NCBI GenBank assembly: GCA_017554485.1
Contig: JAFZIG010000092.1
Coordinates: 1 to 51,563 of the forward strand
DNA: 51,563 nucleotides
Source: Acidaminococcaceae bacterium
GTDB taxonomy: Bacteria; Bacillota; Negativicutes; Acidaminococcales; Acidaminococcaceae
Direction of reading: 5' to 3'
Each line of letters starts with the position of its first letter. Position 1 is the first letter of the stretch. Of this stretch, positions 7,084 through 14,490 are shown piece after piece. Both the position numbers and the translations under genes were made by a program. Below the pieces are notes generated by a model that did no database searches, was not told the origin of the DNA, and was given only the letters and a program-made list of their open reading frames with translations.

Positions 7084-7209
7084 GTAAGGAGATGCAGGAT
7101 CCTGCAATTGCCGACGATTTACGTTTGTTTCTGCTGCCGGTCAGGTGTTCCGCTGCCGGCGGCATGTGTTTCCGGCAGGAACGGCATCTTCGCAACAGGA
7201 GGTATTTTT

Positions 7210-8589
7210 ATTTTTAGCAGTTATTCCAACAACAAAACCCCGCTTACCTTCCGCATTGTGGATTCGCCCATGGGCGTGGGGAAGAGCCAGTCTTTGATCG
7301 ATTACTTCCGGTTCAGTGAAACCTGTCATCTCCGGGGTGAGGAAAACAACCGTTACATCATCTTTGTCCCAACCCTCAGCGAGCGGGATGAGCGTTTCCG
7401 GAAGTATCTGGGGGTGAAGACGCCGGAGGACAGGCCTTACAGCCAGAGCATCCGGGACATGATCCTGAACGGTGACAACATCATCACCACCCATGCCCTG
7501 TGGAGTTTTTTCAATGATGACACCATCAAGGCCTTTAAGCAAAGCAAGTACAATTACGCTGCCTACTTCGACGAGGTGCCCGGGCTTTTCCGGGATGTGG
7601 TGGGCAGCGGGCTGAAGCCGGACGAGAACGGTAGCGTGGTCCGGTTCGGCGCGGCGGATGTGAAGCTGATGCAGGAGCAGAAGATGATCGTCTGCCGCAA
7701 TGGCGTGATTCAATATAATCCTGCCTGCGAATATGAAAAGGAGGTTTCGGAGCACAAGGTGTTCAACGCGGTGCGAAGTCTCAGCCGCAGCTGCACTCTG
7801 TATCCGTACGGGGAAAAGGACGGGAAGTTCACTTCCATTGTGGCTTTTGCAAAACGGGAGATGTTCGAGTGTTTCCGGCAGTGCTGGTTCTTTTCTTACA
7901 TGACCCATAACAGTATGCTGCACAAGTATTGCCTGCTGAACCATATCGATATGGAGTATTACCATGTGGTCGAGGACCGATTCCTGCGCAATCCGGAGGG
8001 GCGGTATGTTGAGACGTACCCGGAGGGGATCGAGCGCCTGGTGATTCTGGATGATCCCCGTTTCAATGTGGATTTCAGTTTGTCCAAGAACTGGTTCGAG
8101 CGGGCCGGCAAGGAGAAGACCCGGGGCAAGCTGAAGCAGTTGGAGAACTGTTTCCGTTACACTTATGAGTATATGCGGGCTCACGGTGTGCGCAGCAATA
8201 CGTTTATGTACACGGTTTTCAATGCGTACAGGGATCTGATCCGCAGCGACGGCAGGCATTTCCCTACGGCGAAGCGTTTTTTGCCCTGCAATACAAAGGC
8301 CACCAACGATTACAGTAACTGTATCGGGGTGGCCTATCTGTGCAACCGTTATTTTGATGTGACCTGTACCAACTTCCTGGCCCAGCGGGCCAAGACGGAG
8401 GATAATCCGGTCCTGGAGTTTGATAACGATAATTACGCCCTGTCGGAGCTGGTGCAGTTCATCTGGCGTAGCAATGTACGGGTGAAGGATGCTCATCAGC
8501 CTGTGTATGTGTGGGTGCCGGACGGGCGCATGCGCAAGCTGCTGCAGGAGTTCCAGCAGCGGGCGATGGAAAGGAAAAACACTATATAA
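7210..8589 (+). CDS. Phage/plasmid-type P-loop protein, helicase-like, probable ATT start
   Basis: About 459 residues from 7210. Walker A is IVDSPMGVGKSQSL, a Walker B-like DE lies in YNYAAYFDEVPG, and a late QFIWRSNVR resembles the arginine motif VI of superfamily 1/2 helicases. A conserved FVPTLSERDERF fits motif Ia. I place it near phage or plasmid replication/origin-binding helicases but cannot name a family. The frame is open upstream to 6988, but that stretch crosses the hairpin at 7037. The only good ribosome site is AGGAGG at 7197-7202, seven bases before an ATT codon, with no in-frame ATG, GTG or TTG nearby. Either ATT is the start, as in infC, or a former ATG has mutated. Confidence 0.65.
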   Translation: MFSSYSNNKTPLTFRIVDSPMGVGKSQSLIDYFRFSETCHLRGEENNRYIIFVPTLSERDERFRKYLGVKTPEDRPYSQSIRDMILNGDNIITTHALWSFFNDDTIKAFKQSKYNYAAYFDEVPGLFRDVVGSGLKPDENGSVVRFGAADVKLMQEQKMIVCRNGVIQYNPACEYEKEVSEHKVFNAVRSLSRSCTLYPYGEKDGKFTSIVAFAKREMFECFRQCWFFSYMTHNSMLHKYCLLNHIDMEYYHVVEDRFLRNPEGRYVETYPEGIERLVILDDPRFNVDFSLSKNWFERAGKEKTRGKLKQLENCFRYTYEYMRAHGVRSNTFMYTVFNAYRDLIRSDGRHFPTAKRFLPCNTKATNDYSNCIGVAYLCNRYFDVTCTNFLAQRAKTEDNPVLEFDNDNYALSELVQFIWRSNVRVKDAHQPVYVWVPDGRMRKLLQEFQQRAMERKNTI

Positions 8590-8620
8590 ACTGTGAGTGT
8601 TGACAATTGTTTTTACTTTC

Positions 8621-8654
8621 CTTATTTCAATTTTAAGTTTAAAACTGAAATAAG
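8621..8654. repeat. Dispersed TTATTTCA palindrome, copy 3
   Basis: Arms CTTATTTCAATTTTA / TAAAACTGAAATAAG with one mismatch and a 4-base spacer, between the P-loop gene and the converging DUF4143 ATPase. It could act as a bidirectional transcription barrier or a protein site. Confidence 0.75.
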
Positions 8655-8659
8655 GGGCG

Positions 8660-9874
8660 TTATAAAGTTCGGGTGTTTGCCTCATCATTTAACCACTCTG
8701 CGGCATCTACTACCCGAATGCCCTCGTGTTGGTACGGTGGCTGGTAGGTTCTGGCAATCAGCATTTTCGGATAAGCGTCTTTTATGGCTAACAGCGGCGT
8801 GACTTCCCGCTCAAAGGTTTTTCGCTCAGAAATATCGTAGGCAACCTGGATATATGCTTTATGGCCTTGCTTCATGGTCACAAAATCAATTTCCTTTTCA
8901 TACAGCGCACCCACATATACTTCATAGCCACGGCGCAGCAGCTCAATGGCGACGATGTTTTCCAACGCATGACCATAGTCCATGTTTTTGGCACCAAGCC
9001 GTGCATATTTAAAACTCTGGTCTGATAGATAGTATTTGTCTTCTGACCGGAGATATTTTTTACCTCTGATGTCGTAGCGGCGGATACGGTAAAAGGCGAA
9101 AGCTTTGCATAGATGTTCAATATACTTGCCGATGGTTTTATGATCTGCTTTTGCTTTGTTCGAAGAAAGAGTGTCGGTAATGGTTCTGACGGATGTTACG
9201 TTGCCGATATTATCCATGAGGAAGTCAATCAGTTTATGCAGCAACGGTTCATTGCGGATTTTATATTTCTTCTCAATGTCGCGGACAATTAGCGCATTCA
9301 GTACTTCATTGTTAAGGTAGCGGTGCTTTTGTTCTTCGTTTTTGTAAAGGTACGATCCGGCCATGCCTCCATCCGTGATATATTTTGTCAGGCTCGCGTA
9401 CAGGTTTTCAGTTGGATAGTAGGCAAGATATTCACGGAACGAAAAGGGGAATATGTGGATTTCGTAAGTGCGGCCCACGAACAGGGTGGCCAGGTCGCTG
9501 CTTTGCAGAAAGGCATTGGAGCCGGTTACCCAGATATCAAATTTTTCCTTTGCGTGCAGGCTGTTGATAGCTTTTTCGAAGGTCGGACACATTTGGACTT
9601 CGTCTATTAACAGGTAATTGTTCATCTCCTTCTGGTAGTGTTCTTCTGCATAGTTTTCCAGTGCATGGTATTCCGTGAGGTCTTCAAAATCTGTGAGGTT
9701 GTAGTTGATGTGAATAAGGTTTGCCTGTGGGTCTGTGTCGTTGATGTAATCGGCTATGGTTTCCAGTAATTTGGATTTTCCGCTTCGGCGGACGCCGGTA
9801 ATGACTTTGATGTTTGGTGTTTTCAGCACATCTTTTATTTCTTTTATGTATGCGGTGCGTTTGATTAGTTTCAT
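8660..9874 (-). CDS. AAA ATPase with DUF4143 C-terminal domain
   Basis: About 404 residues. I take the ATG at 9874 because GGAGG lies 8 bases upstream and the family begins near MKLIKRTAYIKEI; the longer ORF from 9961 runs through the promoter. Walker A is ITGVRRSGKSKLLE, Walker B is NYLLIDEVQMCP, and WVTGSNAFL is the sensor region (AAA_14). From about residue 190 the protein matches DUF4143, including YYLSDQSFKYARLG and a nuclease-like VYVGALYEKEIDFVTM. The family is common and functionally obscure. A 21-bp inverted repeat overlaps its promoter. The 3' end abuts palindrome copy 3. Confidence 0.85.
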   Translation of the reverse strand: MKLIKRTAYIKEIKDVLKTPNIKVITGVRRSGKSKLLETIADYINDTDPQANLIHINYNLTDFEDLTEYHALENYAEEHYQKEMNNYLLIDEVQMCPTFEKAINSLHAKEKFDIWVTGSNAFLQSSDLATLFVGRTYEIHIFPFSFREYLAYYPTENLYASLTKYITDGGMAGSYLYKNEEQKHRYLNNEVLNALIVRDIEKKYKIRNEPLLHKLIDFLMDNIGNVTSVRTITDTLSSNKAKADHKTIGKYIEHLCKAFAFYRIRRYDIRGKKYLRSEDKYYLSDQSFKYARLGAKNMDYGHALENIVAIELLRRGYEVYVGALYEKEIDFVTMKQGHKAYIQVAYDISERKTFEREVTPLLAIKDAYPKMLIARTYQPPYQHEGIRVVDAAEWLNDEANTRTL

Positions 9875-9932
9875 ACTTTCGCCTCCGGATAAGTTAATAG
9901 TGTCCTTTGAACAGGGACTGTATTTTGGAAAC

Positions 9933-9988
9933 ATTATAACATTTCTATTCCCCAAAATCAAATTTATTTTGACTTTGGGGAATAGAAA
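9933..9988 (-). promoter_or_regulatory. Promoter and 21-bp inverted-repeat operator of the DUF4143 ATPase
   Basis: On the minus strand, TTGATT (9961-9956), 17 bases, TATAAT (9938-9933) forms a promoter. Arms of 21 bases (9942-9962 and 9968-9988; core CTATTCCCCAAA) pair with one mismatch across a 5-base spacer. The left arm covers the -35 element, so binding there would block transcription. Confidence 0.75.
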
Positions 9989-10040
9989 GTGGCTTTAGTG
10001 ACGGATTTTAAATCAAGGAGGCGTTAATTAGTGAACCAAG

Positions 10041-10092
10041 CCCCGCACCACAGGCGGTTTTGTGATGCGGGGTTGGTCGTTTTTACGACCAG
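10041..10092 (+). repeat. GC-rich hairpin plus second copy of the GGTCGT-tttt-ACGACC stem-loop
   Basis: CCCCGCACCACA / TGTGATGCGGGG (10041-10072) makes a 12-bp stem with one mismatch. It is followed directly by TTGGTCGT-tttt-ACGACCAG (10073-10092), nearly the same stem-loop as at 4453. No T-tract follows. The function is unknown; it may be a relic of the duplicated module. Confidence 0.6.
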
Positions 10093-10129
10093 GCACGGCG
10101 AATTACGTGCCCTTACCTGCAGATTCAGT

Positions 10130-10163
10130 CTTATTTCAATTTAGCAAGTAAAATTGAAATAAG
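10130..10163. repeat. Dispersed TTATTTCA palindrome, copy 4
   Basis: CTTATTTCAATTTA / TAAAATTGAAATAAG, 5-base spacer. It lies upstream of the Fic gene at 10352, just as copies 1 and 2 lie upstream of the Fic remnant at 4516. Confidence 0.75.
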
Positions 10164-10180
10164 GATTGGATTTTGCTTTT

Positions 10181-10213
10181 CTTATTTCGGTTTTAATGCC
10201 AAAACTAAAATAA
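10181..10213. repeat. Dispersed TTATTTCA palindrome, copy 5 (degenerate)
   Basis: CTTATTTCGGTTTTA paired imperfectly with AAAACTAAAATAA, 18 bases after copy 4. The 4/5 pair upstream of this Fic gene mirrors the 1/2 pair at the other one. Confidence 0.6.
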
Positions 10214-10254
10214 AATCCCTTCCCCTTCAGTGAGCTTAAATCCGTATTGCTGAA

Positions 10255-10308
10255 TTGCCTGACAGGGTTTTACCTGATATAATAAATTAGAGATATTCAA
10301 CGAATATC
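10255..10308 (+). promoter_or_regulatory. Promoter and operator of the Fic gene
   Basis: TTGCCT (10255-10260), 17 bases, TATAAT (10278-10283) with an extended TG. A perfect inverted repeat GATATTC-aac-GAATATC (10292-10308) sits at the expected start site, so the gene was probably repressed by a dimeric protein. Confidence 0.7.
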
Positions 10309-10351
10309 CGCCATAGAAGTTTATAACTATTTTTATTACGGAGTTTATCAT

Positions 10352-10937
10352 ATGAAAGAGTTTTATCAGCCTCCATTTACCATGACGGAAGAAATTACCG
10401 GTTTAGTTATAGAGATTGGGGAATTGGTGGGTGCGGTAAAGGTCTATGAGACGTTGCGCGCAAATCCGATGCTGCGACGGGCAAACCGGATCAAAACGAT
10501 TTATTCGTCTCTGGCTATAGAACAGAATACGCTGACGTTGGAACAGGTCAGTGATATTATTGAAGGAAAGCGCGTGCTTGGCCCTCAGGAAGACATCTGC
10601 GAAGTGAAAAATGCCTATGAGGCCTATGAAAAGTTCCGGCCTTCACCCATTGGTTAAGTCTTGCATTTTTCATTATGAGTTTGAATTCATTCATCCTTTT
10701 GCCGACGGCAATGGCCGTATCGGCAGGTTGTGGCAGACATTGCTGCTGCAAAATTGGAAAGACTTTTTCGCGTGGCTGCCTGTAGAATCTCTGATTCACG
10801 ATCAGCAGGAAGGGTATTACCGGGCGCTGAACGATGCAAATACTGCAGGGGAGTCCACGGCTTTTGTTACATTTATGTTAAAGATTATCAAAGATGCGTT
10901 GCAGGATACTGGGAAGTCAGGTGAGGGTGTTCACTAA
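10352..10937 (+). pseudogene. Fic-family AMP-transferase gene broken by internal deletion and frameshift
   Basis: The first frame (10352-10657) encodes the N-terminal part with the inhibitory helix region IYSSLAIEQNTLTLEQV and stops after YEAYEKF. The other frame (to 10937) resumes with [15 protein letters not shown] and holds an intact Fic motif [14 protein letters not shown]. Comparison with the family from memory shows about 60-80 residues missing at the join, with a frame change. The C-terminal HTH domain usual in this subfamily is also absent. An active product is therefore unlikely unless the second frame is translated alone, which would give an uninhibited catalytic core; no ribosome site supports that. 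Promoter and operator look intact. Confidence 0.8.
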
Positions 10938-11102
10938 ATCTCCACAGATATTCTATAGTGATTCTGTTACAATGATTGTGGACAGCAACTGGCCCGGCCG
11001 GTACGGTTGGTTTCCGAAAAGGGCGTGGTTGGGCTGTCAGATGTTGAAGGGCGGTCACATGCATTGGTGACTGCATCAGGGAAAGTTGAAGGAGGAATAA
11101 CT

Positions 11103-11642
11103 ATGGCTAACAAATATGCAGGCACACAGACGGAAAAGAATCTGCAGGCAGCGTTTGCGGGTGAATCCCAGGCAAGGAACAAGTACACCTATTTTGCTTC
11201 CAAGGCTAAAAAAGAAGGCTTTGAACAGATTTCAGCATTGTTCCTGAAGACTGCAGATAATGAAAAGGAACATGCCAAGATGTGGTTCAAGGAACTGGAC
11301 GGCATCGGCACAACGGCAGAGAACCTGGCGGCTGCGGCAGCCGGTGAGAATTATGAGTGGACGGATATGTACGAAGGCTTTGCCAAGACTGCGGAAGCGG
11401 AAGGCTTTGCGGAATTGGCTGCAAAATTCCGTGCAGTGGGCGCCATCGAGAAGCATCATGAGGAACGGTACCGTGCGCTGCTGAAGAATGTGGAAGCCCA
11501 GGAAGTGTTTAAGAAGAGCACTGTAAAGATTTGGGAATGCCGGAATTGCGGCCACATCGTGGTAGGGGAAGCGGCGCCGGAGATTTGCCCGGTCTGTGCC
11601 CATCCCCAGGCGTATTTTGAGATTCATGCGGAAAATTATTGA
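11103..11642 (+). CDS. rbr: Rubrerythrin
   Basis: A 179-residue protein. The diiron four-helix bundle has the ExxH and ExxxE ligands typical of the family ([31 protein letters not shown]). The C-terminal rubredoxin domain carries CRNCG and CPVC, which bind one iron. It reduces hydrogen peroxide in the cytoplasm of anaerobes. The ATG at 11103 follows AAGGAGG at ideal spacing; the longer reading upstream is not needed. It appears monocistronic, with a long hairpin directly after the stop. I saw no convincing PerR box. Confidence 0.97.
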   Translation: MANKYAGTQTEKNLQAAFAGESQARNKYTYFASKAKKEGFEQISALFLKTADNEKEHAKMWFKELDGIGTTAENLAAAAAGENYEWTDMYEGFAKTAEAEGFAELAAKFRAVGAIEKHHEERYRALLKNVEAQEVFKKSTVKIWECRNCGHIVVGEAAPEICPVCAHPQAYFEIHAENY

Positions 11643-11652
11643 TTGACTTAGG

Positions 11653-11711
11653 AAACACTGATTAAATGAGTTTGTATGCCGGCTAGCGTGCAAACGGATG
11701 AATCAGTGTTT
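11653..11711. terminator. Long hairpin after rubrerythrin
   Basis: Outer arms AAACACTGATT / AATCAGTGTTT are perfect 11-mers and the interior can pair further (GTTTG/CAAAC). It lies 10 bases after the rbr stop. The T-tract is short (GTTTCTG), so termination is likely but not certain. Confidence 0.6.
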
Positions 11712-11759
11712 CTGATTACCCTCTGTTCATTTTCTGAACGTGAAAGCTGTTTTTGTTTT

Positions 11760-12461
11760 ATGACTTTTAGTGCTGTTTCGCAGATGCGCCGTCATCATCG
11801 CGCATTATTGTTAATTACATATGTAGGTATTGTTGCCGCGCTCTGGTACCTCCCCGGCGTGTTCCATCCCCAATCGGTGGAGGACGTGCGCCGGTGGGTG
11901 AACGGCTTCGGTGTGTGGGGCCCGCTGGTGTATATATTGCTGTACACCGTGCGGCCCCTGCTTTTGTTTCCCAGCCTGCTGCTGAACGTGGCGGCAGGTA
12001 TTCTGTTTGCCCCTGTAATTGGCATCCCCTGTTTATTAGTTGGGGGGCTTGGCAGCGCGGCCCTGTTATTCTACATGGCCCGTACGGGTATCGGCAGCGA
12101 GTTCTTTGATTTGCACGGAGGCAAGTGGGGAACCCGCATCCACCATTACCTCTCCGACAGTGCCAAAAACTTTCAGCGCATGCTCTGGCTTCGTACAGTG
12201 CCCCTGTTCCCCTACGACGTGATCAGCCTGGTGGCGGGCTGTACGAAGATTCGGTTTGGGACGTTTGCGTTGACCACGTTACTGGGTATGATACCCGGAG
12301 CCATTGCTTATAACATTTTAGGAGACGCGTTGAGTGGCAATTCAGGATTTGTTTTGTCAGCTGCTTTGTTAGTGATTGCATTTGGTATTCCCCTTGCTTT
12401 TTGGTATTTTGGCGGAGAAAGGAATCATCTGCGGGAAGAACATCAGAAATATGTACAGTAA
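11760..12461 (+). CDS. TVP38/TMEM64 (VTT/DedA-related) membrane protein
   Basis: An integral membrane protein of about 233 residues. Hydrophobic helices are visible near LLLITYVGIVAALWYL, GPLVYILLYTVRPLLLFP, ILFAPVIGIPCLLVGGLGSAA, TLLGMIPGAIAYNIL and LLVIAFGIPLAFWYF. The family signature WLRTVPLFPYDVISLVAG is present. VTT proteins act as phospholipid or undecaprenyl-phosphate translocases, but this member's substrate is unknown. The frame is open from an ATG at 11676, but those first 28 codons lie in the rbr hairpin, so I prefer 11760; 11784 is also possible. A hairpin follows the stop. Confidence 0.85.
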   Translation: MTFSAVSQMRRHHRALLLITYVGIVAALWYLPGVFHPQSVEDVRRWVNGFGVWGPLVYILLYTVRPLLLFPSLLLNVAAGILFAPVIGIPCLLVGGLGSAALLFYMARTGIGSEFFDLHGGKWGTRIHHYLSDSAKNFQRMLWLRTVPLFPYDVISLVAGCTKIRFGTFALTTLLGMIPGAIAYNILGDALSGNSGFVLSAALLVIAFGIPLAFWYFGGERNHLREEHQKYVQ

Positions 12462-12513
12462 GGAAAAGACATGAGCAAAACATCGTGTACGGTTTTGCGA
12501 AGTCTTTTCCTTA
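12459..12513 (+). terminator. Terminator hairpin after the VTT gene
   Basis: TAAGGAAAAGAC (12459-12470, including the stop codon) pairs with GTCTTTTCCTTA (12502-12513), with inner GCAAAAC/GGTTTTGC pairing. Extended -10 TGATATAAT at 12525-12533 just after it is a candidate promoter for the next gene. Confidence 0.65.
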
Positions 12514-12557
12514 TTGCATTTATCTGATATAATTGTAACCAAGGGGGCATATTCATC

Positions 12558-14153
12558 ATGGAAAAAAACACAGAAACCGAAATCAAACTTCTGATAGCCA
12601 AAAAAGACGTAAAAACATTAGTCGCTTCCCCGTTAATTGCCAAAAAAACAACAAAAGGCAGCCACAAAACGGTGAAGCTTGTAAATACCTATTTCGATAC
12701 CCGAGATTTGCTGCTGCGCCAGGCTGGCATCGCCTACCGTGTTCGCCAGAACGGAAAGAAATACGAAGCCACGGTGAAGCTGGGCAAGACCGCGGCGGGG
12801 GGCCTTTCCGCCCGGCAGGAATACAACGTGCCGGTGAAGAACGCCAAACCGGATCTTTCTGTCTTTGACGACAGCGGCCTGTCGGTAGATTTTGCTGCCC
12901 TTTTAGGCACTGCCCAGCTGGAAAAGCTCTTTACCGTGCGGGTAAAACGGGAACTGCGTTTACTGCAGATTACCAAAGAAACGCTGGTAGAGATGGCCAT
13001 CGACCAGGGCTTCATCTCCGCGGGAGGCAAAAAAGAAACCATTGACGAGGTAGAACTGGAAATAAAAGAAGGTTCTCTGGGGGATCTGCTGGAGTATACG
13101 TCCAAGCTTGCCGCCATGGTGCCGGTGTTCACGGAATCCCGCAGCAAGTTTTCCCGGGGGCTGGCCCTGCTGGACAAGCTGGAGCCGGAGGGAGCCCGTG
13201 TATTTCTGGACATAGACTGGGACAATGACTACAGTGTGGAATACAAAAAACAGTTTTACCAGTATGGCACGGAAATCATGGAAGAGCAGAACGTGTTCGC
13301 GGATTGCGGCAAGCTGCAGACGGAGGCGGACCGTATCTTCCTGCCCTATTTTGAAAAGATGGAAGAATTTCTGTACTGGCTGCAGCCCATGATGGACGGC
13401 AGCGCCGGTATGCAGGCCAACCTGCAGCGGGTGCTGCAGCCTTTGTACAGATTGAAATATGCCAAACTGCTGCAGAAGCGCTGGAAAGTATTGTATAAGA
13501 TGGCGGACGGACGCCTGGGTGCGGATAAAGTGGCGCACCTGCTGGAAAACCGGGTGAAGGACTTGGGCGATACCATCCAGCGGCAGGTGCTGACGGGAAC
13601 TTACTCCGGCATTGTCTTCACCTTATGGGCGGCCATGGAAAAAGCCGGCTGGAAAGCGGAGGAATATCTGCAGGCCGGACAACTGCTGCAGGTTCGCTCC
13701 AAAGACATTCTGGTAAAGATTGGTGAGATCCTGGAACAGGCTCAGGCAGCCAAAGCGGAAAAGGCCGGCGCATTGCTGACGGAAAGTATGGCCGGTAAAG
13801 CGGCGGCAGAAAAGAAAAAGAAGAAAGTAAAACTGAACGAGCCGGGCTACGTGACCGCTTCCCACCTTTACAAAGAGCTGCATTACCTGACCGTAGCTAA
13901 CGACACGGTAAAAGTTCCCGAACTGGGCAAGGAAAGCCGCAAAAAACTGGAGAAGCTGGGCGAAGCCCTGCACGCGCTGGCAGAAGTGAACGAACTGGGC
14001 CAGACCGTGCCGCCGGAACTGCTGAAATCCAACACCGTGCTCTCCGCACGCCAGGGCGGTTACCTGTTAGGCGATATGGCGGCAGAACAGCTGCTGGCAC
14101 GTAAAGCACTGAGCAAAGCATTTGAGAAGTGGATCAAAACAGTTAAAATGTGA
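12558..14153 (+). CDS. CYTH-CHAD domain protein (inorganic triphosphatase-like)
   Basis: A 531-residue protein. The N-terminal CYTH domain (about 1-205) has the defining ETEIK (ExExK) motif at residues 6-10 and alternating charged strands such as TYFDTRDLLLRQAGIAYRVR. CYTH enzymes hydrolyse triphosphate in a metal-filled tunnel. From about 235 to the end is a helical, Lys/His-poor CHAD-like region; CHAD domains bind polyphosphate. The fusion is common in Firmicutes and usually has tripolyphosphatase activity. Within the helical part, an Ala/Lys-rich linker with the run EKKKKKVK lies near residue 420. The start follows AAGGGGG by 10 bases. It converges on the DUF155-like gene. Confidence 0.85.
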   Translation: MEKNTETEIKLLIAKKDVKTLVASPLIAKKTTKGSHKTVKLVNTYFDTRDLLLRQAGIAYRVRQNGKKYEATVKLGKTAAGGLSARQEYNVPVKNAKPDLSVFDDSGLSVDFAALLGTAQLEKLFTVRVKRELRLLQITKETLVEMAIDQGFISAGGKKETIDEVELEIKEGSLGDLLEYTSKLAAMVPVFTESRSKFSRGLALLDKLEPEGARVFLDIDWDNDYSVEYKKQFYQYGTEIMEEQNVFADCGKLQTEADRIFLPYFEKMEEFLYWLQPMMDGSAGMQANLQRVLQPLYRLKYAKLLQKRWKVLYKMADGRLGADKVAHLLENRVKDLGDTIQRQVLTGTYSGIVFTLWAAMEKAGWKAEEYLQAGQLLQVRSKDILVKIGEILEQAQAAKAEKAGALLTESMAGKAAAEKKKKKVKLNEPGYVTASHLYKELHYLTVANDTVKVPELGKESRKKLEKLGEALHALAEVNELGQTVPPELLKSNTVLSARQGGYLLGDMAAEQLLARKALSKAFEKWIKTVKM

Positions 14154-14179
14154 ACAATTTGCAAAAAGCTCAAAAACTA

Positions 14180-14208
14180 TTTGACTTTTTGACTTTAAGC
14201 GGTATAAT
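14180..14208 (+). promoter_or_regulatory. Sigma-A promoter in the convergent gap, with TTGACT direct repeat
   Basis: TTGACT (14181-14186), 16 bases, TATAAT (14203-14208). The -35 lies in a 17-mer that is the exact reverse complement of 48401-48417 upstream of groESL. No ORF follows. The predicted start is near 14215, about 64 bases before the CIRCE element. Confidence 0.6.
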
Positions 14209-14222
14209 AATAGTAGGCAAAC

Positions 14223-14250
14223 GAAAAGAGCCCCCGTTGTCGGGAGCTCT
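14223..14250 (-). terminator. Rho-independent terminator of the DUF155-like gene
   Basis: On the minus strand AGAGCTCCCG-acaa-CGGGGGCTCT (one G-U pair) is followed by TTTTCGTTTG. Stem and T-run fit best in the minus direction, giving a 3' UTR of about 240 bases for the gene at 14491. Confidence 0.7.
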
Positions 14251-14278
14251 TATTCAAGCCTTTTATTTTGGGAATGCA

Positions 14279-14305
14279 TTAGCAGTCGTCGGGCAAGAGT
14301 GCTAA
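14279..14305. promoter_or_regulatory. Orphan CIRCE element (HrcA operator)
   Basis: TTAGCAGTC - 9 bases - GAGTGCTAA matches the CIRCE consensus TTAGCACTC-N9-GAGTGCTAA at 17 of 18 positions, better than the copy at groESL (15 of 18). It lies between two convergent genes with no gene behind the upstream plus-strand promoter. HrcA binding is inferred from the consensus. Confidence 0.8.
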
Positions 14306-14317
14306 CAGCCTATTTGA

Positions 14318-14481
14318 AGAGTTGATACCACCTGAATAAGCGAAGCGTCCACCCGGAGGGCGCGAGGAATTGTTGTTTAAAGAAGGTCTGACAAGCAAGG
14401 CAACAATACTTTACACTTAGCTACGCGACGCGGGACAGGCCCGAAGCGTTAGCGGAGCGCTACGAAGGTGGCATCAACTCT
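14318..14481 (-). ncRNA. Structured element with long-range closing stem, probable 3' UTR RNA
   Basis: AGAGTTGATACCACCT (14318-14333) pairs with AGGTGGCATCAACTCT (14466-14481). The one mismatch becomes a G-U pair on the minus strand. Inside are smaller stems (ATTGTTG/CAACAAT, CGGG/CCCG, GTTAGCG/CGCTAC). It starts 10 bases after the stop of the minus-strand gene at 14491 and ends before that gene's terminator. It may be a processed 3' UTR RNA or a dispersed palindromic repeat. I could not match it to tmRNA, RNase P, SRP or 6S RNA. Confidence 0.45.
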
Positions 14482-14490
14482 GCGAATTAC

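Noticed and set aside
7141..8688. A 515-codon open frame on the minus strand opposite the P-loop gene
   Set aside because: It mirrors the coding strand, its product is His/Leu/Val-rich low-complexity sequence without motifs, and the plus-strand gene has clear ATPase motifs.
14150..14490. 6S RNA, tmRNA, SRP RNA or RNase P RNA in the convergent gap
   Set aside because: I looked for their conserved sequence blocks and found none; the pairing alone is not diagnostic.
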